DNA of 64,000 bases, taken from assembly GCF_024586455.1 (NCBI RefSeq), contig NC_065919.1, positions 23,598,839 through 23,662,838 on the forward strand. Reading direction: 5' to 3'. Below are positions 37,292-49,559 of the stretch, piece after piece; the stretch's first letter is position 1; each line of letters opens with the position of its first letter. The notes beneath the pieces are model-generated. The model made no database searches. It was not told the origin of the DNA and saw nothing but the letters and a program-made list of their open reading frames with translations. Both the position numbers and the translations under genes were made by a program. This DNA comes from Bactrocera neohumeralis. Lineage: Eukaryota > Arthropoda > Insecta > Diptera > Tephritidae.

Positions 37292-37675
37292 CTTCTTCTT
37301 CTTTATTGACGTAGACAACGCTTACGCGGTTATAGCCGAGTTTACAACAGTGCGCCAGTCGTTCTTCCTTTTTGCAGTTTGGCGCCTATTGGAAATTCGA
37401 AGTGTAAGGCTGTTGTTTCGTTTTCATTGCAAGACTTTTTTTCGTGGCGGATCCCAAAACCAGTGCACAACCCTGTGTAGGGGATGTTTCGCCTTCTCAC
37501 TTTAGCTCTTCAAACGGATGTTCTTAGGCTACCCAGAGGATGCTTGATCAAAGACCGAAAGTCGTGAGCTGCTTGAGCCATATGTAAAAGAATCGTTTCT
37601 GGCCACTCCCAAGTGAATGGCAATCAGAGAACTTTCCTCACTTGCGTGAACTTCTACACATGACTCCATCCTCCA
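37292..37675 (-). mobile_element. Second short internally deleted RTE derivative
   Basis: Same architecture as the copy at 34391-34747 but in the other orientation. The 5' end GGAGGATGGAGTCATG is read from 37674 leftward. The 5' region continues to about 37410, and the sequence then jumps to the RTE 3' end, including codons for the last ~35 residues (ending DWRTVVNSAI-like) and an AAGAAGAAG tail at 37292-37303. Flanks share TACGTATA (37284-37291 and 37676-37683), a probable 8-bp target duplication, although this sequence is itself palindromic. The junction point differs from the other copy. Confidence 0.8.
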
Positions 37676-37683
37676 TACGTATA

Positions 37684-40403
37684 GTTACAAGGTCGTATTA
37701 AACTAATCTTTGATACAGGTGTATAGTAACACTACGTCTTAAATTAAGTTCAGCTCGCAGTACTCTTCCATTTTGGATTAAGTTATGTGCACATATTTTA
37801 AACCATGTTAAATTTAGTATGTGCTACAATTTTTGCATACATTTGCATAGCTTGCATCTTTCATAACTGTTCATTTCCGTTCCATTGCATATTTGAATGA
37901 GCTTTTATTGATATTTTCTCCACCACTTCATAAATGCTCACGCTCTCCACGAGAAAAAAAAAATCGTATGTGCATCTACGTATGTATTTGCAAAAAATCA
38001 ACACCTGCAGCGCTGCAACAAGCTCTTCAGCAGAACAACACTGCATCCCAGTGTGTGTGTATACCGTAAGCAGTGCGCCTACGCTTCGCATGCGCACGCA
38101 ACATTTTTACACACAAATACGCATCTGCGAATAAGCACATAAACAATTGTCTTACAAAATAACCGACAACAAAACGTGACACCATATTCCGGTTATTGAA
38201 CTACAATGCCTTAAAACAGCAATAGCAACAAACACTGCTGTACGCAGTGTTAGTCATCGTGAGCGCTAGCAACATGTTGCCAGATATTTTGGCACGCGCT
38301 GCAAATGTTGCTAACGGCATATCGTATCCATCATATGTACTCACCAGTATCGGCAACATGTCTTGTATGTGTGTTTAAAAGTATCTTAGCACAACCTAGC
38401 CCAACAAATGCAGACAATGCGCATCGCAACGGCGATGATGTTGTATTTGTTTATTGTTTTTGTTATTTGACTCCACTGAATATGTGCCGCTACGACAAAA
38501 GCGCTGCAAAGCTCCAAACAACAAAACAGCCACAAATCAGCTGTATGTGTTGCTGTTGTACTGAGCATACTCATTTCATTTATTTTTGTTTGTATACATA
38601 CTTCCTGTGCATTAGTTGGTTGATGAGAACTCGTGCTTGTGGGAGCGCGCTTTTTAGTAATCGCTCTGCTCAACATAATGTTCTTGGAGAAATTTTAGCT
38701 TTGCAATGTTGATGCACTTGTGGTGTTGCCAATGCGGTGGTTTTTATATTTGACTGAATTTGCCATGATTTTATAATAAAAATTATATAAAAGTATGCAT
38801 TAGCATATCACTACTCGGAAGTTCAAACCATAATGGAAAAAATTTAGTATTCAAAAATTTTGAAAAAAGTCATCTAAATATGTATAAATTTTTTTTTTTT
38901 CTTATTTATTTTTTTTTCCTTTGGGTTTTCGTTCACTTTGCCTACAAAGGGCCTCAGTTAGGATCAGCGGGCTGTGGTTGAACGAACTATTTTTTTTTTT
39001 TGTTTTACTATTTTTGGTGGATACTGATGTTAAACGCTTGAACTAAGTTCTGTAAAATTTTCAAAACAAAACAAATAAAAATATGGGTGCAAAGTTCTAC
39101 TGGGAAAATTACTGGTAGATGAAATAAAAAACAACTTTGAATCCTTTGGGATTTTTTAGGGTCTTTTTTACATTTTTTGAGAAAATTTAACATAATAATG
39201 TATGTACATATGTACATATACATATGTATATTTTTATATCGTAACAAAATACAGATTTCTACGAAGATAAGATAAATGTATATTTTGACGTCAGTTTTTT
39301 TGATTGAAAATTGAGATTCTTCTTCCATATTAAGTCCAAACTAGGAACAAAAAATAAATATTTTCAATTTAAAAAAATTAGATGTGTGTTCCGAACAAAA
39401 GTAGTTTTTCATGAAGAAAAAAACAATTTTATGTTTAATAAAAATGAGAAACCTAAAAACTTGGTTATTTGAATTTTCCATATAAGTTTTGGAGCTACAT
39501 ACATACATATGTATGTCCCAAAACTGCTCACACAAAATTTTTAGGTCTTTTCATTACATACTACTTTGCCATATAATTGTTTTCTATATGACTCCGGAAA
39601 TCGGGATAAACAATTTTTAACCCTTGAAATTTAAATCACGCCCCCGCTTCCACTTCCCGTCCCCAGATCGTCCTTACATTATTTTTCCTTTCTTCTTTGT
39701 TTTTCTATCTTTTCTTTCCATTGGGTTTCATCTTAATATAATTTTTTTGCTTTAAGAAATTTTGTACCCTGGTCTATATGTATAGTAAATCATAAAAAAG
39801 TAATATGCTACTTTTAAAGTTTTGTAAAAATTATCATACTATATATACACAAAATTATTCAAATCAGCTGAGCTACATCTGTTAATAGTACTGTAATATA
39901 CAAAATGTCTTATGACAGCTAACCGAAATTCAAATTGGTTAAACTGAAAGTTCTGTATCCACGTACATTTACTGCTTCACTGTATTCCCCCGAATAATCT
40001 CGTTACAACGAAGTATTGTTCTAGATGTTTTTTGTTCTTCATCCACTGCCACAAAAGAGTTTTTTGATTTTACTTTTTAACCGCTCTACGAAATGCTCAC
40101 TTGTACGCTCGCTCATACAACAAAAGTCGGCATACGTTTTGTTTACCACCAGGCGGCTTTTTGACTGCAGTGGTTGCTGCTTTTGTTGACTTTTCTCGGC
40201 TCATGAGCACACGTTTACTTATTCCCGTTGCTTCTGCTTTTACTTGCCGCTCTTAGCTGGCTGGCACATTAATCACACCGCTGCTTATCGGCTTGTGAAC
40301 GTGTATGCGTGTGTGTACTTTAGTGTTGCATAGCGCTTTTCCGCCTGCTCTCTGCATTGTATGCGCTCTCGTGAGTGTCTTCATGCCATGCGGATCGATA
40401 TAA
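37684..40403. other. Non-coding interval
   Basis: Contains T-rich and ACATATGTATG runs (38890-38935, 39198-39230, 39500-39516). No gene recognised. Several frames of 96-135 codons overlap on opposite strands near 38.3-38.7 kb. Confidence 0.5.
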
Positions 40404-40443
40404 TATAAAATGTTTTCCACTTTTCCATTTACGGTTCAGTCGA
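40404..40443 (+). promoter_or_regulatory. Candidate core promoter (TATA box plus initiator) for the Jupiter first exon
   Basis: TATAAAA at 40404-40410 and TCAGTC at 40436-40441, an exact match to the fly initiator consensus TCAKTY, with the A at 40438. The TATA box starts 34 bp before this A, slightly further than the usual ~31. The sequence downstream becomes A- and CAA-rich, like a fly 5' UTR. It lies 1.3 kb upstream of the recognised start codon on the same strand. No transcript evidence is available. Confidence 0.5.
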
Positions 40444-41771
40444 AAGCTTCAAATCGTGACGTTCACAACAGAGGAAAAAAGAAAAGCGCATAAAACGTAT
40501 TCACGCACGAACATTAAAAGAAAAGAAATATTTATTTAAAAAAAATATAAAGTATTTATAAATTAAACAAAATTCTTAAAATCTTCCAAAACACCAAAAT
40601 AATTTAAGGAAAAGCAAAATATTATTTTTTCCAACGAAAACGTGAACAAAAGCGAAAAAGTTTCGAAGTGTGCTCATATTCAGTATTATCCTGCCGCGTT
40701 TTCAGCTACAGAAATAACCGTTAAAACAATAAAGTGTTGGTTTCTTTGTGAGTTTTATATCGAAAAAATATAAAATGCTAAGAATTTGCAAAAAAAAAGG
40801 CAATCGAAAATTGTGAAATATTTCAAAGGACTCAAGACCACATAGAAAAGTATTATCTCATAGCATCGCCGGAGTGTTGTAGCAGCGTTGCAGCTGGCCT
40901 ACGCATTATACTTGTGCAGCCAAATGGCCGCCAGCATCCCACCAGCTGTATGTAATGGCTCTAAAAGCTGCGCTCTCATCCTGTTCAAGGATACAACTTA
41001 CGCTCTTCGATGCGCACATAGCTTTCAGTCCTTTTGCATGGACTTGGCTGCGTTGTAACAGATTTTCACTCTTCACCCCTGCCACAGTGCAACCCCCTCT
41101 ATTATATATGTATGTGTAAAGTTTCGGCTCTCTGGCCATATGCTGTATTGATTTTACGACTTCCTGCAAAAGTTTACGCACTTTGCTAGTAGAAAAACTC
41201 AATTGCAACCCAGTGTGTGGGAGTACTAAAGGCATTTCTGCTGTGCTATTTATTTATTTGATCTGTTTTTCAAAGTCAGCGCTGACTGACGTGCGGCACA
41301 TATCCTTGACAGCTGACATGTGACAAGGATATGCAATATGTATATATGAAATGCATGTACATATATATGAAATACCTTATACGGCATGGAATGTCACAAT
41401 GTAGATATCTACGAGTTCTAATCAACTTTTGCAATCAATAATGTCTCCATCCTTGGAAATATTTCACAATTTCCCGGACACCAACGCCCTTATTGCCATC
41501 ACTCAAGCATGTATTGTTTCTTTGTGCTCAACTCTAGATTACTTTCTTGAGAAAGCTAAAGAAACTTCCAGTAGAGCACTTGCCACATCTACCGACTTAA
41601 CGACGTAGCATCCGGCGGGCGTTTTTTTTTTTTTGTTGTTCAACTTGGGTACAAGAGGAAGTCCGAAATCATCAAAGCCAACGATCTTTCACGTGTCAGC
41701 GTTGCAATTGTGCAATTAACATTTAAATAATATATAACTACATATACGAAAAAAAAATAAACAACACAAAA
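40438..41771 (+). other. Presumed 5' untranslated region of the Jupiter transcript, possibly spliced
   Basis: This lies between the candidate initiator and the start codon. It contains several upstream ATGs, so part is probably removed as an intron. GTGAGT at 40748-40753 is a possible donor. The T-rich tract ending in ACAAG at about 41658 is a possible acceptor. Neither is certain. Confidence 0.35.
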
Positions 41772-41833
41772 ATGGCCACATACGCTGCATTCAAACATGT
41801 TGAACTCTACAATGTGGGCAAAACTAAAAAGAG
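41772..41833 (+). CDS. Jupiter: Jupiter microtubule-associated protein, first coding exon
   Basis: ATG at 41772 in the context ACAAAAATGG, a good fly initiation site, opens 20 codons starting MATYAAFKHVELYNVG and ending KTKK. Two bases (AG) follow before the donor GTAAGC at 41834, so the exon ends in phase 2 and the split codon would be Arg or Ser. I recognise this N-terminus from the Drosophila Jupiter protein isoform, in which it is followed by a Val-Leu-Arg-Pro-Pro-Gly-Gly exon. Jupiter binds and stabilises microtubules. No downstream coding exon was recognised up to 64000, which implies a first intron of at least 22 kb. An alternative would be another gene that shares this N-terminus, but the match is distinctive. 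Confidence 0.75.
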
Positions 41834-42440
41834 GTAAGCAAAAGTAGTCGAGTCAAACCGATTAACTACATACTTAAATAAATAAATATGTACTTTCCAT
41901 ATGTATCTTGTTCGTTAGCTTGTATGAGGCTAGTTAGTGACTTTCCAATTCTACTTTAAACAGGCAATTAAAGTGAAAGGGCTGAAAATCGTACTAAGCG
42001 TCAATTTACTAACTCACAGCAGCTTCTATTAAAATGTTCAGCCAACTGATGAGCGGCTATGTGTGTTTTAACTTGCTACTGGCATTTCGGGAATAAGCCC
42101 TGCATATTTATATATGTATGTATGTACGTACATAAGGAAAGTAACTGCTTAATTGCAGAAGTTGACTTAATGGCGGAAAATAAAAAAAATTGCTAAGGCG
42201 GCGGAGCACTTTTCTTAAAGGGCAATGTATAGGAACTTATTTGTGGGGCTACAGCGATTAGGTCCAAAAGAATTTTTTTTTTGAACTTTCGAAATTATTA
42301 ACCATTATTCTCCCATATGAAGTTGTCTTTAATCAAAATTATTTTCTTTTTATTAATTATGTCAGTGTTGTTTTTTATCTGAAAGGCATTAATATTTTCA
42401 ACTTTTGAAGCAATGGCTTAGCATGACCTTCTTAGATATA

Positions 42441-42965
42441 TTGGGTAGTCGAAAAAGTCTTTTCGTATTTCTAATCAAACTTCAACTTATTTTTTTTTAT
42501 ATTTATACTAATAAATAAATAATCAAATATGTACCATTTTGGTCAAACACTTTTTGCCATTTTCCCCGCTAGAGACATTATTCCATCAGTGTAAAACTTT
42601 CATTAGTGTAAATCGAAATTTCCAGAACGGAAGCGAGAGAACCATTGTTGTGCTACACGAACTGATACAGCATCATCTCCGAAAACTTCACGAATTTCAT
42701 TGATGGCTTGCGTGCCATTCTTTCTTATTTTATAAACAAATTTCAAAATATAGCGAATTTCTTAATTATTTTCACTCATTTTTGAACAGCTGTAACTTTT
42801 TTTCAACTTCCCCGAATATATTTTGATTTCATTTATTATTTGAAGCTTAAAATCTCACCTTTTCTACACTATATGGTATGACATAATGTGTTTGGTAGCA
42901 CTGCAGATATACGACTGCAACGACATCTATTGATAAAATACGAAAAGACTTTTTCGACTACCCAA
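42441..42965 (-). mobile_element. Internally deleted mariner with perfect 30-bp terminal repeats
   Basis: A 525-bp element. The first and last 30 bp are perfect inverted repeats beginning TTGGGTAGTCGAAAAAGTCT, flanked by TA on both sides (42439-42440, 42966-42967). The minus strand keeps the transposase start MSENN (42779), an in-frame TAA as codon 6, then EIREVFGDDAVSVRVAQQWF, then SRFRSGNFDL. It then fuses to the last ~25 residues (RGKWQKVFDQNGTYL). The whole catalytic core is missing. Identical ends suggest it moved relatively recently using a relative's transposase. Confidence 0.9.
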
Positions 42966-43792
42966 TATATTGTATATTGATATCATTGATATATGATATA
43001 TATATTGACTTGATTGCTATCAAGTATCGAAGGAATAAGATTCTTAATAATAATTTCGATTTTCAAGAATCTCGTGTTTGAGCATTTTTTTCACAAGAGA
43101 CAACTTTTTCTTGTGAAACTGTCAAACCATTATGTCCAGAAATCAAAATAGTAACTAAGTCTTTCGATCGCTACCAGTATTTATCTATGGCAATAACAAT
43201 GTTTTTTACGTTTTGAGAGAATTTTGTGCAGAAATAACTTACGCCATACATCTTTCTTCGAAGATCGGCTAGAAGATCAAGAGCATCCAAGTTTTGCGAA
43301 ATAAGCGCCGATTATTGCTTAAATTGAGTTCTGTAATTATACAATTTTTTATTCAATTATAAAAAAATTACTCTTCAAAATGAATTCACAAGAAACTCCG
43401 TTTTCAAATTTCCTCTGATGCAGCTTTGATGCCAAAACAATTGCTTGGTGGATGGTAGAAAAACTCACACAGGGTTTGGCATTTTACTTTCTATTAAACT
43501 TTAATAATTTTGAAGAGCTGTTGAAGGGTGTGATATATTTTGAATTTTGCGAGGTTTTGCTTTTGGTCAGTTCCACTAAATTACATTGTTCTTACTTTCC
43601 AAATTAAAGAAAAAATAACTAATGTCTCGATTTTCAACAGTTTGACATTTTTCTAAAATTTAATCAAATACGGTAACAAAAAATACGTTATCTTTGTAAC
43701 CCATGACTTTACTAAAGTTTACTTTCAAGAATACTTTAAAATTTAAAAATCACTTTTCATTACTGCTCTTGTACCAGCACCTCACCATATTA

Positions 43793-44147
43793 CAGTAGAG
43801 GCCCGCTAATCCGGATCAATTAAAACCGGCCCCTATCCGGAATATAAGGAAATCCGGATTACCAAAGACATATTAGAACTATGTATTATGAAAAAATATT
43901 TATAAATTTCCGTTTGTTTATTATAATAAATAATACACATGTTCCAAAAAACAAAAAAAAACTTAAACCAATAAAGCATAAAAGCGAATGTAGTGAATAA
44001 TAAACATGTGATCCGGATTAGAGAATACGGATAGAGAATGTCGGTCCGGATTACAAGGGACATAATAGAAATTTTGAGTTTTTTAACCTTGTCCGGATTA
44101 CAGTGGAATCCGGATTAGGCCATGTCCGGATTAGCGGGCCTCTACTG
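43793..44147. mobile_element. pogo/Tigger-like MITE
   Basis: A 355-bp element with perfect 23-bp terminal inverted repeats beginning CAGTAGAGGCCCGCTAATCC, and TA at 43791-43792 and 44148-44149. CAGTAGAG-type ends and TA duplication are typical of pogo/Tigger elements. The body carries many further copies of TCCGGATTA or its partial form in both orientations. No transposase is present. Confidence 0.85.
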
Positions 44148-44149
44148 TA

Positions 44150-45331
44150 ATGGTAAACAAAATGAAATCAGCTATCTGCTGAATGCTCATTAAAAACACA
44201 TTCATTAGTTGGCATTTATCGGTAATATAATCTAAGCAATTTACCAAGAATACTCGCAATACCATATAACCATGCCACATCAGCGTCAGACGTCAGGTCG
44301 GGCTATACCACACACATTCATACACACCACAAGTCAACTGAGAGTGTTAACACTTTTGTTTAGCCATAAAATTCTTTCATTAAGAAATACACACTCACAT
44401 GCCAGAAACCCTCAGCTCGCCCCCGCAAACGCGCACACCAACATGCCAACACTACTTGACCCCGTTAGTGGTAGATGCAGGCGGTGAGTATGACGAAAGC
44501 GTGCTCGAGCAAAGAAATGAGGTTAGGATACAACTTGGAGAGGGAGTATCGTTTACAAAACATATGGTCAAGCCTCGACAGCTTTTAAAGTAACAACCTC
44601 ATTTTAATTTATTTTTAATTTTGTGTCTAAGTTTATATGCAGGAATTAACAGCACCCTCTTTGGTGGGTGGACGTGTAGCGTTTCAGTATCAATCAAATA
44701 TGAAATGCATTATAATGTTGCACATGCAAACAACCCCTGTTTGTGCGCTTGCTTATTGTAATTTTTTTCAACTTTGTTGTTGCTCGTCAACTTTGTATAT
44801 TCTTATAAATAGTGGGTGGTAACTATACAAACTTTATTAATGACTCAAATTAGATTACAAGTCACTCGGATTTTTATGCTGTGTTGGCTTTTAGATTTAT
44901 ATTATTATTTTTTGGTACGAGCGCACTTGGATAAGCCTGACCTTTTAAAAAAATTATTTTTTTTTTTGTTTTGTGTTGAGACCAACAATTCTTTAATATT
45001 TAATATATCACAAAAAAATCTTAGAAATTGTGACTAATTTATTAGAGCCCAACTTGTCAATGCCTGTGCCGCTTCATATTTGAAAAAAATCCCATCGTTA
45101 GTATAGTTTATCTTATAGTGAACATTATTCTTACTTCGTCTAAACCATTCCACTTTTCCTTCAAACCTTAAATTATTTAACTAATAAAAGTAAGTTTTAC
45201 CTGGGATATTATATGATAAGTACTATGTTCTCTTCCGCGTAGGTTCGGTCAGGTTGTAAGCTCATCATGACTCGCATCATTTTTTGTGCCCCAATAATTA
45301 TGGTGGGTACCCTTTCGTTTTTTCACTTCCA
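44150..45331. other. Intronic sequence, nothing recognised
   Basis: No coding or repeat signature was found. Confidence 0.5.
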
Positions 45332-45585
45332 GGGGGCCTATTCTGTAACTCGATTCGAAAAAAATTTTCCTCCAATTTGAATTTTGTATATTCTGTAATT
45401 CGATTTTCGGATTTTCAAGCCAATTTTCGAATAAAATATTCGTTAGATTTTGAGTTGTAGAAGGCAAAAACGAAAATTGTACGTATTTATACTGGCACAG
45501 GGTGGTACAACTTTCGCATAATTATAAAGTAGATCCGAATTTCGAATAGAATACATTTACGAATCGAGATACAGAATAGGGCCCC
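45332..45585. mobile_element. MITE with GGGGCCTATTCTGTAACTCG ends
   Basis: About 254 bp. The left end GGGGGCCTATTCTGTAACTCG is mirrored by CGAGATACAGAATAGGGCCCC on the right. ATTCTGTAATTCGATTTTCG recurs internally (about 45390). It is non-coding. The target duplication is unclear, possibly CAG, so the superfamily is not assigned. Confidence 0.75.
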
Positions 45586-48500
45586 AGTAGCCTAACTATG
45601 ATTTCGTGGAAATTGTGAACAAAATTTTGGCTTTATTAATTTTCGAAAATTCGATTTTTTTTCTAATTTCATTTAAAAGGCGAGAAGGCTAGAATTTCTT
45701 ACAACTTATTACACCGAATTGTTTTTACGTAATTCCAATATTTCACAAAGGATTATTACCTTACCACTCAGGACCATAGTCCATATAACCCATCGTCAGT
45801 TTCTTAGTATTAATGATGTTGCTTCATATTTTAAAAATATTTTAAATCCCTTGTTTTCGTAGCCGATCTCCACGAAAATCTCTGAAAAACGAGTCTGACG
45901 GTGAATACGAGTAAAAGTTTCCTGTCAAAAACTGTTTATCTGCTATCAAAAACCCCAAAAATTTGTTATTTTATATGATCGATGTCGATATGATGATATA
46001 GATGTTAGATCGAAAGCGTAGACAAAATTTTGACTTCGACAAAGAGTCGTTTTTTTGTGAAAAATAATTTAAAATTCAGAGCGACTTAAAAATTCCTATT
46101 TCTTTAATCATTACCAGAAAAATATATTCAAGGTGGTCGTGTGAAACATTCTTTTCGATCACTTCAGAAGAAGGCATTTTCCGATTACACAAATTTAAAA
46201 AATTACTACTAATACGCTTATACTCCGAAGGTATTTGCCGTATTAACTTCAAATTTTCGGAGAATATTATCCTCAAATATATGTAATTAGTACATACGAT
46301 ATATCAAGAAACTCGATTTTTTGAAATTCTCAATTTTATATAACCACAGAGACAACCAAAACAGACTACTCCAAAAGCCCTCGTGTTCAACATTGCCATT
46401 TTGTTTCCCTAACTGTCTCAAATATTTGTGTACGCCAGTCTGCATACATCAGCTGTTTGGTAATTTAAGCATTAGAAACACTTTTGACCGGTACGTCAGC
46501 TGGCGCTTCATTGTGAGACTGCGTGTAGCCGTGTTTGAAACAAAGGTACATAGGCAAAAAAACGAAACACTAAATGACGTTGCCGAACACGCGACTTGCG
46601 TTGTGCACGTTTTACAGTTTGTCTAACGGTACGTTACGTCACGAAGGTGCTGAGCAGGCATGAACGAGGCGATCTAGCCGGCAGCGGGTGGTCATTCCTA
46701 TTTAGTTATGCTAATGCGACGCATTCTACAGTCAATTTTTAAGGCTTCTCGCCACAGTGCGACCGTTTGTCTGACGTCGCAGCGTGCATTACTTGTGGGT
46801 GGGTGTGTTCTTTTCACTATTGTTAACAAAAATCGATAGCTCTTTGGACTTTGCTTTACACATATATTATTTAGTGTGTTTTGTTGTTGTTGCAAACCCC
46901 CTTGTCTGTTGGTATGTTCTTAATTATGACATCTCCACCGTTATTCTATTGCCAGCTGTCAATATTGATTTTTGTGCATTGCATTAGAAACAGAAATTAC
47001 GCCGCATACACACACACACGTTATACGTGTGGGTTTGTGGGTTTTCGTTCGTTGACTTTTCAATTTTGAAAATTCCACACTTGTAAAGTGCATTAACCTC
47101 AACGTCAACTTTTAATACGAGCGCGCGATGTCTAGTCGACAATTTGGCTTCGACGCGTCATGAGCTGTTATACATACATATATGTACATATGTATATATA
47201 GATACATATCTACATACTTTACATATATATATATGCCTGTAGTATTCAATCAGCGTCAAGTCGGTGGGTATTCTTTGTCGCAAGTTATCCTCGCTCCTAC
47301 TCAAACCACTTAACGGCTTAACTTGCCGACTTGCCAGTACTTCGTCCATTCACTTCCGGTCGGCTTACTTTTGATATGTGTGTACATACATACATATGTA
47401 TGTATATGTATATAGGCTTGCTAATGCCACATTTGCGATTTTCTTGCCACATTTTCGTACCACATGCCACATTCTAAGCAAACGACCGCCACAACAAAGC
47501 GAATTCGCAAATCAGCTGTACTTCGCTCGGAGAGTGGTCAGCGTCAGCGCTTTTGATTTACTTGCCTTTCGAAAATGTCTAAATTCCCCTTGGACCGAGG
47601 AAGTTTGTGCAGCCTTTGCGCATATTTTTATTGCAGTCTGTGTCTCAGCTGAGCTCAGCCCACCTGCTCCGCATATTTGTCGTTTTTCGCGCTTTTACTC
47701 AAATCAACCGTTAGTATGCGCGGTATGCATGAGTTTTCCCAATGTTCTTGCGCCATGAAAACGTTTCCTTGACCATTTTATTGCATTTACCTTTGAAATA
47801 GCGTCCGCTTTCTGCTTTCTATTTTCCTTGTACGGGGCAGAACATAAGCGTGCAAAAAAGAAGCCGAAAAAATCAAGTGCGAGTTCAATGAACCCACAAC
47901 TTACATATAGTAGTTGACTAAAGGTCTATACATACGTACATATGTTGCAAGTGTGTAGGCAGTTAAATTTTAATCGTTTTCAGTTGTTTCTCGTGTGCTT
48001 CTTCTTCTTTTCATTTCCTTGACCAGGTAACTACTATTTGTTGCTGTTGTAGTTGTTATTGTTGTCGCACTGCTGCTCATACATTTAGCAAATTTTATGG
48101 AACATGAATAATCAACCGAGCTGACTAAGCAACGAGCCAGCGAACTTTGTATTTATGTGTGTGTGTGTGTTGTTTGCCAGGGTGAAATAATCAAGTTAAG
48201 CGGCTAGCCAGCCAGTTCTGCCAAACACGTTCAGTTTCCCGAATCGCCAAAAATAAACTGCACTTCTAAGAGTTGGTGACAAGTTGCGCTTTGCTGCCTG
48301 CACGCCGCAGCTTCGTCTTTCACTGCTTTCGTCTTTCAAATGAAAACTGGAAACTTAATAACTTCAGAGTTCTAAGAAAAGTTTTGCAAAATTCTTTATG
48401 TACTATATGTATATTCTCAGCATTTCGGCTCTTTGTGGCACTCACAACTCCGCTTACTTTAATCTTTATCATTCTAGCATAACAATACCACTTCCAGTTG

Positions 48501-49559
48501 TTATTCTTGCATGTGGCAACTTTTCTCCGCTTCGGCAATTTATTGCCAATAAACTTTGTGCAGTTCGCTAATATTTTCTTAATCTTTCTTGCAATTAACT
48601 GTTTACCGCTAAGCCATGGAGCTTTTAAAGCCGGCACTTCTAAATGTGAGAAAATAAATTTCGGTGTCTGCTTGCTGACAGTTCGCCTAAAATTAGCTAC
48701 AACAAACATGGAAATTTAATTTTCGAACTGAACTCACACAATGCTCCCTTAGGTGTTATATACATACATATGTATATGCATTTGCAATGAAATTTTTTTG
48801 TAAATAAAACTCATAAATAGCTTGGAAGAGCCACACAGCTTTATGTGGCTTTTCTGTCTCGATTTTTCACTTTTATGGCATGTCATCTACCAGTCGGCAC
48901 TTTTCGAACACATAACTTTTCATTGAGTTATTTTTAATATCCAGTAAGTACATGCAATATACAACCCTACATACATACATACATATGTATATGTATGTTA
49001 TATGTGTTCGTGCTTCTGGTATTGTCGCTCACGATATATTGCATCCGATTGTGTCCATAGTTTTCCATTCGTGCTATTTATGTAATTTTTCTGGGTTATT
49101 GCTCTTGTTATTGCTGCCAGTAAGCCTTTCGTTTTTTTTTCATGTTAGGGAAAGTGTGAAAATAATCTCGCCATCCATGGAAAAGTATGTTTTAATTAAA
49201 AAAGGCAAGTCACAGCAACAAATGACTAGCCTGCTAAAGAGAGTAATTTATAGAATAATCGTATAAAATTAACACTTGTTCCATAACATTTCGAAAAGTA
49301 AAGAAAAAATATTGAAGGTTCTTGTAAATGAGGTTTGGTGATCGTAGAATAATCCAAATTTACTAAAATGAAAATTTTCGCTAGACTTTTTCACTCCTGA
49401 TACTGTCAAAATGCTGTTGCTTTTGTTGTGCTGGTTCTTTTTCAATTTCTAACGTTTAAGATAAATTTTGTCCAACTCTCTTCTACAGATTCCGAAAAGT
49501 CAAAAATTTTCTTATATGTATTATATAATTTTAAGGGTAAAGTCAAGAGCATATCAATA
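45586..49559. other. Intronic sequence without recognised genes
   Basis: ACATACATATGTATGTA-type microsatellites lie at about 47163-47235, 47380-47412, 48760-48780 and 48966-48995, and a TG run lies at 48156-48172. Frames up to 129 codons overlap on opposite strands. None is recognised. Confidence 0.5.

Noticed and set aside
38305..38712. 135-codon + frame and 96-codon minus frame overlapping
   Set aside because: Opposite-strand overlap with no domain and Cys/Tyr-rich composition. Likely chance.
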